Counted from the first letter of the stretch, positions 5,824 through 13,728 are shown. The stretch: 19,333 nucleotides of DNA from Jaaginema sp046541115 (GCA_046541115.1 JBKHDX010000074.1:1-19333), one strand, 5' to 3'. Notes: generated by a model from the letters alone, not told the origin. Made by a program: numbers and translations.

Positions 5824-7356
5824 TCAGAACCGCAAGCAGCGCAGGGCTTCTAACAATCCTCGCGCTTTATTGAGGGTTTCTTGGTATTCTGACTCTGGGA
5901 CGGAATCAGCCACTAAACCGGCCCCCGCTTGGACGAAGACGCGATGGCCTTGGGTTTTGTCCGGTCGGACAACCATAGTACGGATTGCGATCGCGCTGTT
6001 CAATTGACCCTCAAAATCATAGTAGCCATAAACCCCCGAATAAGGGCCGCGGCGTTCGGGTTCGAGTTCCCGTATAATTTCCATAGCCCGGATTTTCGGC
6101 GCACCGCTTACTGTTCCTGCCGGAAAGGTGGCTTTGAGCAAGTCCCAAGCGGTATAAGACGGTGCGAGTTGTCCCACCACGTTACTGACAATGTGCATAA
6201 CGTGGGAATAGCGCTCGATAATCATCAACTCATCAATCGTGACGCTACCATTAACGCAAACTCGCCCTAAGTCGTTGCGTCCGAGGTCTACTAACATAAT
6301 ATGTTCGGCCACTTCTTTCGGGTCAGCCAGTAATTCCGTAGCGAGGGCTTCGTCTTCTTCAGGAGTTTTACCCCGTTTGCGCGTCCCTGCAATCGGTCTG
6401 ACAGTAGCTTTCAAGCCGTTTTCGTGACGTTCGGCTTTGACCATGATTTCCGGGCTAGACCCGATAATTTGCCAATCCCCGAAGTTGTAATACGCCATAT
6501 ACGGGGAAGGATTAATCGAGCGCAAGGAACGATATAAATTAAAAGGATAGCCCTGATAAGGGGTTTCTAAGCGCTGTGAGAGGACAACTTGAAAGATATC
6601 CCCGGCGCGAATGTAATCCTTGGCTTTGGCGACGTTTTCGCAGAACTTGGCTTTTTCGGTATTACTTGTATAATTTAACGCGATATTATTTTGGGCGATC
6701 GCCTCTGGAGATAGCCATTCTAACGGCTTGGCTTCTTCGGGGAGGGGATGACGCAATTTATCCACTAACTGCACCACGCGATCGCAAGCGGCCTGATACG
6801 CTTGTTCTACAGTAAGCTGAGGATCGCGCAAATCTGCATAAGCCACCGCCCAAATTTTCCGCTTCACTTGATCGAAAATAATCAAGCTGTCCACTTGCAT
6901 CCACACCCCATCGGGTAAATCCTCCGGTTGGGCTTCGTATACCGGAACACGGGGTTCAATCCACTGAATCAACTCATAACCCCAAAAGCCAAATAAACCC
7001 CCAATTCCGGGGGGTAATTGCGGCAGTTTGACCGGCTGAATGGGGTCGAGACAAGCGGCTAAAATTTCAAAGGGATTCCCCGTCATATTTTCAACCCTAC
7101 CCTCGCGATAACGCTGTTGGGTTTGCGATCCCCGCGTTTCTAAAACCCAAGCCGGATTACTTCCTAAAAAGCTGTAGCGCCCTAGTTTTTCGCCTCCTTC
7201 TACAGATTCGAGTAAAAAGCTATAGGGTTCGCCTGCACAGAGTTTATACCAAGCTGAAACGGGCGTTTCTAAATCCGCCGCCCATTCTTGATACACCGGA
7301 ATAAAGTTTCCTTGTTGCGCTAAGGCGCGAAATTCAGACAATTCAGGAAAGATCAT
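5824..7356 (-). CDS. trpE: Anthranilate synthase component I
   Basis: TrpE makes anthranilate from chorismate with the TrpG glutaminase; it is the first committed enzyme of tryptophan synthesis. From the ATG at 7356 it has 510 residues, normal for the family. The N-terminal half carries the tryptophan feedback motif LLES (about 48-51) in FLLESVEGGEKLGRYSF. The chorismate-binding half shows IGSSPEIMV, RPIAGTRKRG, LVDLGRNDLGRV, PAGTVSGAPK and GPYSGVYGYYDF, all typical. An upstream in-frame TTG at 7362 is less likely. No trpG or other trp gene is adjacent, the usual scattered arrangement in cyanobacteria. The ATG is preceded by heptad repeats rather than a Shine-Dalgarno. PabB is the alternative but the feedback motif and length favour TrpE. 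Confidence 0.95.
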   Translation of the reverse strand: MIFPELSEFRALAQQGNFIPVYQEWAADLETPVSAWYKLCAGEPYSFLLESVEGGEKLGRYSFLGSNPAWVLETRGSQTQQRYREGRVENMTGNPFEILAACLDPIQPVKLPQLPPGIGGLFGFWGYELIQWIEPRVPVYEAQPEDLPDGVWMQVDSLIIFDQVKRKIWAVAYADLRDPQLTVEQAYQAACDRVVQLVDKLRHPLPEEAKPLEWLSPEAIAQNNIALNYTSNTEKAKFCENVAKAKDYIRAGDIFQVVLSQRLETPYQGYPFNLYRSLRSINPSPYMAYYNFGDWQIIGSSPEIMVKAERHENGLKATVRPIAGTRKRGKTPEEDEALATELLADPKEVAEHIMLVDLGRNDLGRVCVNGSVTIDELMIIERYSHVMHIVSNVVGQLAPSYTAWDLLKATFPAGTVSGAPKIRAMEIIRELEPERRGPYSGVYGYYDFEGQLNSAIAIRTMVVRPDKTQGHRVFVQAGAGLVADSVPESEYQETLNKARGLLEALRCLRF

Positions 7357-7360
7357 AAAC

Positions 7361-7402
7361 AATTACCAATTACCAGTTACCAATTACCAATTACCAATTA
7401 CT
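7361..7402. repeat. AATTACC heptad array in the trpE leader
   Basis: Six heptamers (AATTACC, AATTACC, AGTTACC, AATTACC, AATTACC, AATTACT) begin 5 bases upstream of the trpE ATG on the minus strand. In the transcript they read GGTAATT. They run into the left inverted repeat of the element at 7402-7666. Confidence 0.85.
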
Positions 7403-7666
7403 AATTAACGTCAGTTCGGGATAAGCTTAAAGTCTGACGCAGTTGCCAGATTTGGCGGAAATCTACCAGATAATTACATTAAACGTTGCCCTAACCAAAG
7501 CGTTGAAATACTCACTCTCAAAACCCCTTACGCAGGGGGTTTGGGGGCAACGCGCAAGCCCCCAATGGGGGGTGTGGGGGGCTAGTCCCCCACAAAACCT
7601 ACAGCTACCAACCAGCTAATTTCCAACCACGAACCCCCATTTCTTAACCCGAACTCACGTTAATTA
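7402..7666. mobile_element. MITE-like element or IS remnant with inverted ends
   Basis: The left end (7402-7425, TAATTAACGTCAGTTCGGGA plus TAAG) matches the reverse complement of the right end (7643-7666) at 22 of 24 positions. The outer TAATTA at 7402-7407 and 7661-7666 is also a direct repeat because it is self-complementary, so it may be a target duplication. That would leave a 253-bp body, 7408-7660. AATTACC heptads flank both sides, as if the element had inserted into an array. There is no transposase. Internal hairpins include AACCCC TTACGCA GGGGTT-type (about 7521-7542) and GTGGGGGGCTAGTCCCCCAC. Confidence 0.6.
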
Positions 7667-7694
7667 CCAATTAGAGGATTTGAACATTAAGCCT

Positions 7695-7743
7695 AACCAA
7701 TAACCAATAACCAATAACCAACAACCAACAACCAATAACCAAC
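7695..7743 (-). repeat. Heptad array, 7 x (AACCAAY), 3' of psaD
   Basis: Seven AACCAAT/AACCAAC heptamers. On the psaD (minus) strand they read RTTGGTT, the same sense as the array behind usp. It directly abuts the psaD hairpin at 7747 and is preceded by AAGCCTAACCAA, as is the array at 13978. Confidence 0.9.
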
Positions 7744-7746
7744 AAC

Positions 7747-7770
7747 AAGCGGGCTATAGATAACCCGCTT
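7747..7770 (-). terminator. psaD: psaD downstream hairpin
   Basis: AAGCGGG and CCCGCTT (7747-7753 and 7764-7770) form a 7-bp stem, extended by TAT/ATA inside. It is 45 bp past the psaD stop. No run of U follows on the minus strand, only repeat sequence, so it may stabilise the 3' end rather than terminate on its own. Confidence 0.6.
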
Positions 7771-7814
7771 GTATCATCTTTTTATGGCGAACTACGGAAG
7801 GTGCAAGAGCGACC

Positions 7815-8243
7815 TTATACGTCGTAAGGCGCTTTACCGGAGAATTTCACCGTAGCGGGTTCGGGATTGTCACCGATTTTACGGTCTTTTTTACCCACAT
7901 AAGGACGGCCTTCATTCACTTTTTCAGGGAAGACACCATCGGCAGGATGCAGGTATTGAATTTCACCGTTGGGATAAATGCGATAGATTTTGTAATCTTC
8001 CATTTTCGGCTTGAACTTTGTCCGCAGTTGAGTTCCTAAGGCCAAGCATTGCTCTTTACGAGCGAGTTCGAGCATATTTTCGCCTTCGTTCATAATAGCC
8101 GCGCCGCCAGTGGGCATTTCAAAGACTTGCTCTTTGGGGCTAGTCCAGGTGATGGCGTATTTTTCTTCGACTTTGGCTTTAGTCAGTAAGCCGCCAGTGC
8201 TGCCACCGAACTTAGGGGGTTTTCCAGAAAGCGCTTCTGTCAT
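7815..8243 (-). CDS. psaD: Photosystem I reaction centre subunit II (PsaD)
   Basis: PsaD is the stromal/cytoplasmic-side subunit of photosystem I that docks ferredoxin and holds PsaC. The 142-residue length and the whole sequence fit the cyanobacterial family: FGGSTGGLL near the N-terminus, EKYAITWTSPKEQVFEMPTG, the Lys-rich KFKPKMEDYKIYRIYPNGE, and a C-terminal tail ending FSGKAPYDV. There is no signal peptide or membrane segment, as expected for a peripheral subunit. A purine-rich GAGAGAAG precedes the ATG. The gene is monocistronic, with a hairpin behind it. A 16-of-18-style HLR1 motif upstream (8314-8331) suggests control by the RpaB response regulator according to light. Confidence 0.98.
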   Translation of the reverse strand: MTEALSGKPPKFGGSTGGLLTKAKVEEKYAITWTSPKEQVFEMPTGGAAIMNEGENMLELARKEQCLALGTQLRTKFKPKMEDYKIYRIYPNGEIQYLHPADGVFPEKVNEGRPYVGKKDRKIGDNPEPATVKFSGKAPYDV

Positions 8244-8280
8244 AATCTTCTCTCTAAATCAAAAAAAAGGATTTATGGGA

Positions 8281-8286
8281 ATGCTA
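8281..8286 (-). promoter_or_regulatory. psaD: Possible psaD -10 box
   Basis: The transcript-sense sequence TAGCAT (plus strand ATGCTA) matches TANNNT. It would start transcription near 8274, about 30 bases before the ATG, and put the HLR1 motif at roughly -40 to -57. No good -35 box is spaced 17 bases away, as expected for an activator-dependent promoter. This is a guess from spacing. Confidence 0.3.
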
Positions 8287-8313
8287 TCACCCAGAGCCGG
8301 GTTCTTTTGCGTC

Positions 8314-8331
8314 TTTGTCAAGAACTGTAAC
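8314..8331 (-). promoter_or_regulatory. psaD: HLR1-like RpaB site upstream of psaD
   Basis: On the psaD strand this reads GTTACAGT TC TTGACAAA. The HLR1 consensus is two copies of (G/T)TTACA(T/A)(T/A) two bases apart; each half here matches 7 of 8. RpaB binding to HLR1 is established for photosystem I genes in other cyanobacteria. The match is seen; binding is inferred. Confidence 0.6.
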
Positions 8332-8483
8332 AGTTTGTTAGTGTTATCTTTACCAATCGTGACATAATTCCCTAGGAAACTTGTGGCCTTGCTGCGATCG
8401 CTCCTTTTCAGCAGAGAGTCAATTCCCAAATTATCTTATGGTTTGGCTTACACTGAGAAAAAAAGGAATGCCTCATTCAATCA

Positions 8484-11400
8484 ATGCAGCTCGATCGCGT
8501 TGGCACTGAAACGCTCAAAGTTTTAATCGTAGACGATCGACCGAAGCGGTCTGAACCTCTGATCGTACAACTCACGTCCCTGGGTTATATCCTTCGGTTT
8601 GTCAAAAACAGCCAACAAGCCAGAAACGAAATTGCTTTGTTTTTGCCGAATTTGGTTTTGGTGGCTGTTACTCTGCCCCATCAAGGGGCGTATGAGTTAT
8701 GTCAGTTCATCAAACAAAGCGAACTCCTCCAAGACATCAGAGTCATTTTCTTAATTCCTAGGGTCATCCTAGCCCAGAGCGAAGCCGAGGCGATCGCCAC
8801 TCGTCAACAAGTATTTACCGTTGGGGGGGATGATTATTTACTCGAACCTTGGATCGCCTCAGAGGTCAAACGTCGCTTGGCTTATTACCAAACGCGATCG
8901 CAACCTTGGATTCACAACTGGTTTCAAACCTCCAATGACGCGATCGCGGCATTCGATCGCCATTATCAATTTATTCTCTACAACCCCAAGTTTAAGCAAG
9001 AATTTACGGCGATTTTTGGTCAATTGCCTGTCAATCGCGTTAGTGTTTTAACCTTACTCAAGGACTTACCCGAAGAACAACGCAAAGCCCAATACATCAT
9101 CGATCGCGCCCTGCAAGGGGAAGCCTACACCACCACAGAAACCTTTGGCGATCGCGATTTACATCGGCGAACCTACGAACTGTCTTTAGCCCCCATCCTC
9201 AACCTCCAAGGGCAAATTATCGGCGTGTCTTTAGTAACCCGCAATGTGACCCAGCGCATCGAAGCCGAAGCCCAACTGCAAGCCCTCAGACAACAACTCG
9301 AACAACGAGTTCATCAACGCACCGCCGAGTTACAACAAGCCCATCAAAAATTAGAAATCAGTCAACGTTTATTTCGGACAGTCACCAACGCCGCCCCCGT
9401 GTTGCTGTGGATGTCCGACGAGGGCGGCGAGTTTAGTTTCTTCAATCAACCCTGGCTGCATTTTACGGGTTCTACCTATGACGAAAGCCTCGGTCAAGGT
9501 TGGATTCGTTTTTTGCATCCAGACGACCGAGAGCGGGTTTTACAGGCGTATCGCAGCCATTTTGAGCAACGCCAACGAGTCGAAATTGAATATCGCTTGC
9601 GTCGTGCCGATGGGACTTATGAGTGGTTGCTCGATCGCAGCCAACCTCATTACAGTAGCGAGGGGATATTTGAGGGTTACATTGGCTGTTGTATTGAAAT
9701 TGGCGATCGCAAACTCACCGAAGCCAAACTCAAAGCCAGCGAGGAGCGTTTTCGCTTAATTGCCGAAAATATGACAGATTTGGTTTGTTTGCACGAACCA
9801 GACGGTTGCTATCGCTATATCAGTCCTTCCTGCGAAACCTTACTCGGTTATAAGCCCGAAACATTGATGAACATCAATCCTTATACCCTATTTCATCCCG
9901 AAGACCAAAAACGCATCAAAACGGAAGGACATGACCCTAACCTCCAAGGGCAAAATACCGAAATCACCTATCGCCTTCGCACTCAATCAGGAGAATATAT
10001 TTGGCTGAATACCGTCACGAAAGCCATTGTCAATGAATCCGGTCAAGTCACGCGGTTGCTGACCACATCCAGGGCAGTGGGCGATCGCGTCCGGGCCGAA
10101 CAAGCCCTGCGGGCCAGTCAAATACGCCTGAATACTATCGTCAACAACACCTCCTACGGCATTGTCATTATCGATCGCCTGGGTAAAATTCTCTTTGCCA
10201 ATGCTGCCGCCATCCAACTCTTTAACCGTTCCCAAGAAGAACTTGTAGGTTTAGATTTAGGCATTCCTGCCATTGCCGACCAACCCGCCGAACTCGAAAT
10301 TATTGCCCATCGCGATCGCCTCATTACCGTTGAAACCCGCATTAAGGAAATCGAGTGGGATAACGAAATCGTGAATATCATTTCTTTACAAGACATTACC
10401 GAACGCAAAGAAGCCGAAGCCCAACTCGAATATCGCGCTTACTACGACACCTTAACCGACTTACCCAACCGTACCTTTTTTATAAGTCGGCTATCTCAAG
10501 CCATTCAACGCAGTCAACAAAATCATACCTTTAACTTTGCGGTGTTGTTCCTCGACCTCGACCGCTTTAAAATCGTCAACGACAGCCTCGGACATTTAGT
10601 GGGCGATCGCTTGCTGGTCAGTTTTGCTCAACGGCTCAAAACCATTTTGCGTCCCCTCGATACCGTGGCCCGCTTAGGGGGCGATGAATTTACTATCTTA
10701 CTCGAAGACATCCACAGTTCCCGCGAAGCCACCCAAGTCGCCTACAGCATCAATCAATCTTTGCGGATTCCCTTCAGCGTTGATGGGATGTCCATCGTTA
10801 CCACCGTTAGCATCGGCATTGCTCTGAGTAATGCCAGCTACACCCAACCGGAATACCTCCTGCGGGATGCAGATTTAGCCATGTATCGCGCCAAAGAAAA
10901 AGGACGAGCGCGTTACGAAATTTTTGACGAAACTATGCACCACATGGCCATTCAACAACTACGCCTCGAACACGACTTGCGCCTCGCCATCAAGCGCCAA
11001 GAATTTGTCGCTTACTATCAACCCATTATCAACCTGCAAACCCAACAATTAGAAGGGTTTGAAGCCCTGATTCGCTGGCAACATCCCCAACAGGGCTTGG
11101 TGCCTCCTAATGAATTTATTCCCATTGCCGAAGAAACCGGATTGATCGCCACGATGGGAGAATGGATGCTGCAACAAACCTGTCACCAACTCCGCCTTTG
11201 GCAAGAAACTTTACCCAACTGTAAACATTTGCGGGTGAGTGTCAATTTATCGGGACACCAACTCCAAGAAGATACCCTCCTGGCTGCCATTGACCGGGTA
11301 TTAGCTCAAACAGGCATTGCCGGGTCGTCGTTGAAACTCGAACTGACCGAAAGTATGTTGATTGATAACGTCGAAGAAGCGATCGCCCTGCTGACGAAGA

Positions 11401-11768
11401 TTCGCGATCGCGGCATTCAACTCAGTATCGATGATTTTGGTACGGGTTACTCATCTTTGAGTTATTTACACCGCTTTCCCGTCAATACCCTCAAAATTGA
11501 CAAATCTTTTGTGTCGCGGATGGGACTAGAGGGAGAAAATCGCGAAATCGTCGAAACCATTATCGCCCTTGCTCGTCAACTCGACCTCGACGCGATCGCC
11601 GAAGGCGTAGAAACTCACAAACAACTCCAACAACTCCAAGCCCTCGGTTGTAAATTCGCTCAAGGCTATTATTTTGCCCGACCCCTCACCGCGATCGCAG
11701 CTACCGAATTTATCACTGAGTTCCCCGTTTCTTTTTGGTTTTCCCAAGATTCGCCTCCGGAGGCGTAA
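8484..11768 (+). CDS. REC-PASx4-GGDEF-EAL c-di-GMP signalling protein
   Basis: This 1094-residue protein has a receiver domain (12-125), four PAS domains (about 145-258, 296-415, 421-541, 548-645), a GGDEF domain (about 649-815) and an EAL domain (about 830-1075). A coiled-coil (about 258-295) separates PAS1 and PAS2. The diguanylate cyclase active site RLGGDEF is intact (GGDEF 732-736) and has an inhibitory RxxD site (R723-D726) five residues before it. The phosphodiesterase domain keeps EAL (860-862), ELTES, IDDFGTGYSSL, KIDKSFV and AEGVET. It could thus make and break c-di-GMP. The receiver lacks its acceptor: Ala61 replaces Asp (LVLVAVTLP) and Glu121 replaces Lys. No membrane segments are seen. 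Its 3' end overlaps the convergent kinase gene by 56 bp. Confidence 0.95.
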   Translation: MQLDRVGTETLKVLIVDDRPKRSEPLIVQLTSLGYILRFVKNSQQARNEIALFLPNLVLVAVTLPHQGAYELCQFIKQSELLQDIRVIFLIPRVILAQSEAEAIATRQQVFTVGGDDYLLEPWIASEVKRRLAYYQTRSQPWIHNWFQTSNDAIAAFDRHYQFILYNPKFKQEFTAIFGQLPVNRVSVLTLLKDLPEEQRKAQYIIDRALQGEAYTTTETFGDRDLHRRTYELSLAPILNLQGQIIGVSLVTRNVTQRIEAEAQLQALRQQLEQRVHQRTAELQQAHQKLEISQRLFRTVTNAAPVLLWMSDEGGEFSFFNQPWLHFTGSTYDESLGQGWIRFLHPDDRERVLQAYRSHFEQRQRVEIEYRLRRADGTYEWLLDRSQPHYSSEGIFEGYIGCCIEIGDRKLTEAKLKASEERFRLIAENMTDLVCLHEPDGCYRYISPSCETLLGYKPETLMNINPYTLFHPEDQKRIKTEGHDPNLQGQNTEITYRLRTQSGEYIWLNTVTKAIVNESGQVTRLLTTSRAVGDRVRAEQALRASQIRLNTIVNNTSYGIVIIDRLGKILFANAAAIQLFNRSQEELVGLDLGIPAIADQPAELEIIAHRDRLITVETRIKEIEWDNEIVNIISLQDITERKEAEAQLEYRAYYDTLTDLPNRTFFISRLSQAIQRSQQNHTFNFAVLFLDLDRFKIVNDSLGHLVGDRLLVSFAQRLKTILRPLDTVARLGGDEFTILLEDIHSSREATQVAYSINQSLRIPFSVDGMSIVTTVSIGIALSNASYTQPEYLLRDADLAMYRAKEKGRARYEIFDETMHHMAIQQLRLEHDLRLAIKRQEFVAYYQPIINLQTQQLEGFEALIRWQHPQQGLVPPNEFIPIAEETGLIATMGEWMLQQTCHQLRLWQETLPNCKHLRVSVNLSGHQLQEDTLLAAIDRVLAQTGIAGSSLKLELTESMLIDNVEEAIALLTKIRDRGIQLSIDDFGTGYSSLSYLHRFPVNTLKIDKSFVSRMGLEGENREIVETIIALARQLDLDAIAEGVETHKQLQQLQALGCKFAQGYYFARPLTAIAATEFITEFPVSFWFSQDSPPEA

Positions 11769-13728
11769 AGGCGGCTCGATCGTCGGCAATAGGAATCGTA
11801 AAGTAAAACTGACTGCCTTGATTCTTACCTGCCGATTCAGCCCAAATCTCCCCTTGCCAGCGCTGAATAATTTGGCGACAAATCGCTAAACCCAACCCCG
11901 TTCCCCCCGTGGTACGTTGCAAAGCCCCTTCTTCTTGATAAAAGCGGTCAAACACATTTTTCAGGCGCTTGGGTTCGATGCCGCGACCATTATCAGCTAC
12001 CATCACTTCGATCCTATTATCCGGGCGGAGGTAGGCTTCAATGCGAATTTGACCGTCAGGATCGGTAAACTTACAAGCGTTGTCTAACAACTTCGCCAGC
12101 ACTTCGACTAACCATTCTCCGTCAGCATAAATCAAAGGTAAATCCTTGGCAATCGGGGCAATAATCTCAGGTATATCTTCGGTTCTCCGGCGAGCCACGG
12201 TATTGCTCAAAGATAAGGCAATACATTCTTCTAACGATAAAGTTTCCGGGTTCCACTCCACGCGACCGCTTTCGAGTTGCGATAAGGTTAAAAAGTCTTG
12301 GATCAGCTTTCGCATCCGTTCGGCATCTTCTAAGGCCGTACTCAGCATGATATCCCGCAATTCTTCGGGCATATCCGGTTCGCTCGACAAGCTTTCTAAG
12401 CAAATTTGAATGGTGGATAAGGGGGTTCGCAATTCGTGACCGGTAATCGCCACCAAATTCGACCGGGTGCGATCGAGGGCTTCGAGTTGTTGGTTGAGGT
12501 CTTCGAGGTTGGCGTAGGATTCCGCTTGAATCAGGGCAACCCCCATCTGTGTGGCCACAGCTTCGACTAAACTAACTTCTTCTTTTGTCCAGTTTTCTTG
12601 AATCGGGCCGCAGTGGTGCAACTCGACAATACCTTGTAATTGATTTTTATAAAAAATTGGCACCAACAGCCAAGAAGCAATACTAAAGTGTTGAATCAAG
12701 TCTTTGACCGTTTGGGGCAGTTGTTTGGGGTCTAAGCGCTCATCCGTGGCGGTATCGACCACGCAAATCGATTCGTGATTGTTGAGGACTTCCTGAAATA
12801 AGGGGTTATTGGCTAGGGGCCAGGTTTGATTTTGGGCCGACTGAATCTCTGCGTCTAAAAATTCGTGTTTAATCTGGGCGGTTTTATCGCTTTCGTTACA
12901 GCGATACACCAAACACCGACAAGCCCCTAAAACTTGACCGAGTTTTTCGACGGCAATTTCGAGGATTTCGTCGGGGTCAAGGGATTGCCGAATGGCTACT
13001 GTCATCAAGTGAATTAAGCGCTCTCGCTGTTCCTGGGCGGCAATGGAGCGATACGCTTTGAGTAGTTTGTATTGGCTGGCTTGGAGATAAGTGACCAAAC
13101 GCTGCACAAAGGGGTCGGGATTGACTTCAGGGGAGATTGCTGCGGGTTTACGGCGGCTTTTGGCCGGCCGGGGTTTTAGATATTGCTGGCGGGCCTGTTC
13201 GATTTTTTCGCAGAGTTCGGGACGGTAAATGGCAATGCGATCGAGGAGGATTTCGGCGGCTTTGAGGGTGACTTCCCGGTCAAAAGTCCAAATGCCTTCA
13301 AAGCGGCGATTGTTGTCGATGGTGTTTTCGAGGGAGTTGGTATTGGGGTTACTGCGCTCTCGGCAAATTAGGCAGTTGGTATACTGCGAGCTAATGATAA
13401 TCAGATGCCATTCTTGGGCAAGGGCATCGCTAGATTCAAAGGCAATGGTTTCGTAGTCCCCGGAATGGTGGGTAAAGTCGGTTTCGGGGGCGGACAGCAC
13501 ATACACCTGATCGCCCCGTTGGGCAATGCGTCGATAGCGATGAGCTTCTTGGCGATAAAATCGTTCTCGCTGAAAAGACGCGATCGCGAGGGGTGCGTCG
13601 CTTCCCGCCAAAATGCGGTCTTCCATAGCATGGGAGAGCGCGGTGAGTGAAGATTTGAAATACATCTGCGATCGCCAATGGGGAAGGGCGTTCAGCAATT
13701 CTGCTAGAACAGAAGTCGAAATGCTCAT
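11713..13728 (-). CDS. DICT-GAF sensor histidine kinase
   Basis: The 671-residue protein begins with a DICT domain (about 15-185), a sensory module found in cyanobacterial diguanylate cyclases and two-component proteins. A basic linker (about 188-215) and a GAF domain (about 245-400) follow. The kinase core has the H-box GHELRTPLS with phospho-acceptor His431, the N-box LLDNACKF, G1 VADNGRGI, the F-box FDRFYQEEG and G2 GGTGLGLA. There is no membrane segment, so it is a cytoplasmic sensor of an unknown signal. The C-terminal tail is short and basic. The gene ends inside the c-di-GMP gene on the opposite strand. No partner response regulator is adjacent. No good Shine-Dalgarno precedes the start, but MSISTSVLAELL fits a DICT-protein beginning. 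Confidence 0.93.
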   Translation of the reverse strand: MSISTSVLAELLNALPHWRSQMYFKSSLTALSHAMEDRILAGSDAPLAIASFQRERFYRQEAHRYRRIAQRGDQVYVLSAPETDFTHHSGDYETIAFESSDALAQEWHLIIISSQYTNCLICRERSNPNTNSLENTIDNNRRFEGIWTFDREVTLKAAEILLDRIAIYRPELCEKIEQARQQYLKPRPAKSRRKPAAISPEVNPDPFVQRLVTYLQASQYKLLKAYRSIAAQEQRERLIHLMTVAIRQSLDPDEILEIAVEKLGQVLGACRCLVYRCNESDKTAQIKHEFLDAEIQSAQNQTWPLANNPLFQEVLNNHESICVVDTATDERLDPKQLPQTVKDLIQHFSIASWLLVPIFYKNQLQGIVELHHCGPIQENWTKEEVSLVEAVATQMGVALIQAESYANLEDLNQQLEALDRTRSNLVAITGHELRTPLSTIQICLESLSSEPDMPEELRDIMLSTALEDAERMRKLIQDFLTLSQLESGRVEWNPETLSLEECIALSLSNTVARRRTEDIPEIIAPIAKDLPLIYADGEWLVEVLAKLLDNACKFTDPDGQIRIEAYLRPDNRIEVMVADNGRGIEPKRLKNVFDRFYQEEGALQRTTGGTGLGLAICRQIIQRWQGEIWAESAGKNQGSQFYFTIPIADDRAAFTPPEANLGKTKKKRGTQ
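11752..11765. repeat. 14-bp perfect palindrome in the convergent overlap
   Basis: CGCCTCCGGAGGCG is self-complementary and ends directly before the TAA (11766-11768) of the c-di-GMP gene. Because of its symmetry both strands encode Pro-Pro-Glu-Ala here. A 5-bp stem with a CCGG loop can form. Confidence 0.8.

Larger units (their letters stand above)
7363..7814. other. Gene-free stretch between trpE and psaD
   Basis: These 452 bases hold no convincing gene. From left to right: the AATTACC array, a MITE-like element with inverted ends and GC-rich internal hairpins, a second heptad array (AACCAAY), the psaD downstream hairpin and the psaD 3' untranslated region. The trpE promoter should lie in or beside the element; I could not identify it. 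Confidence 0.8.

Noticed and set aside
5929..6270. Open frames antisense to trpE
   Set aside because: trpE has all family motifs across this stretch; the antisense frames show no recognisable domain or ribosome-binding site.
7426..7520. Transposase fragment inside the MITE-like element
   Set aside because: No frame in this stretch gives a recognisable transposase motif or a long open frame.
8316..8321. TTGACA on the psaD strand as a -35 box
   Set aside because: The nearest usable -10 candidate is 29 bases away rather than about 17, and the hexamer is better explained as half of an HLR1 motif.
8468..8509. Short upstream frame (13 codons) overlapping the start of the GGDEF-EAL gene, just after AAGGA
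   Set aside because: The AAGGA is directly against this ATG, too close for a normal ribosome-binding site. The 13 codons show nothing recognisable; a regulatory uORF is possible but unsupported.
8826..8837. VGGDDYLLEP in the receiver as a second GGDEF-like site
   Set aside because: It is the normal end of a receiver domain (GADDYLxKP pattern), not a cyclase active site.
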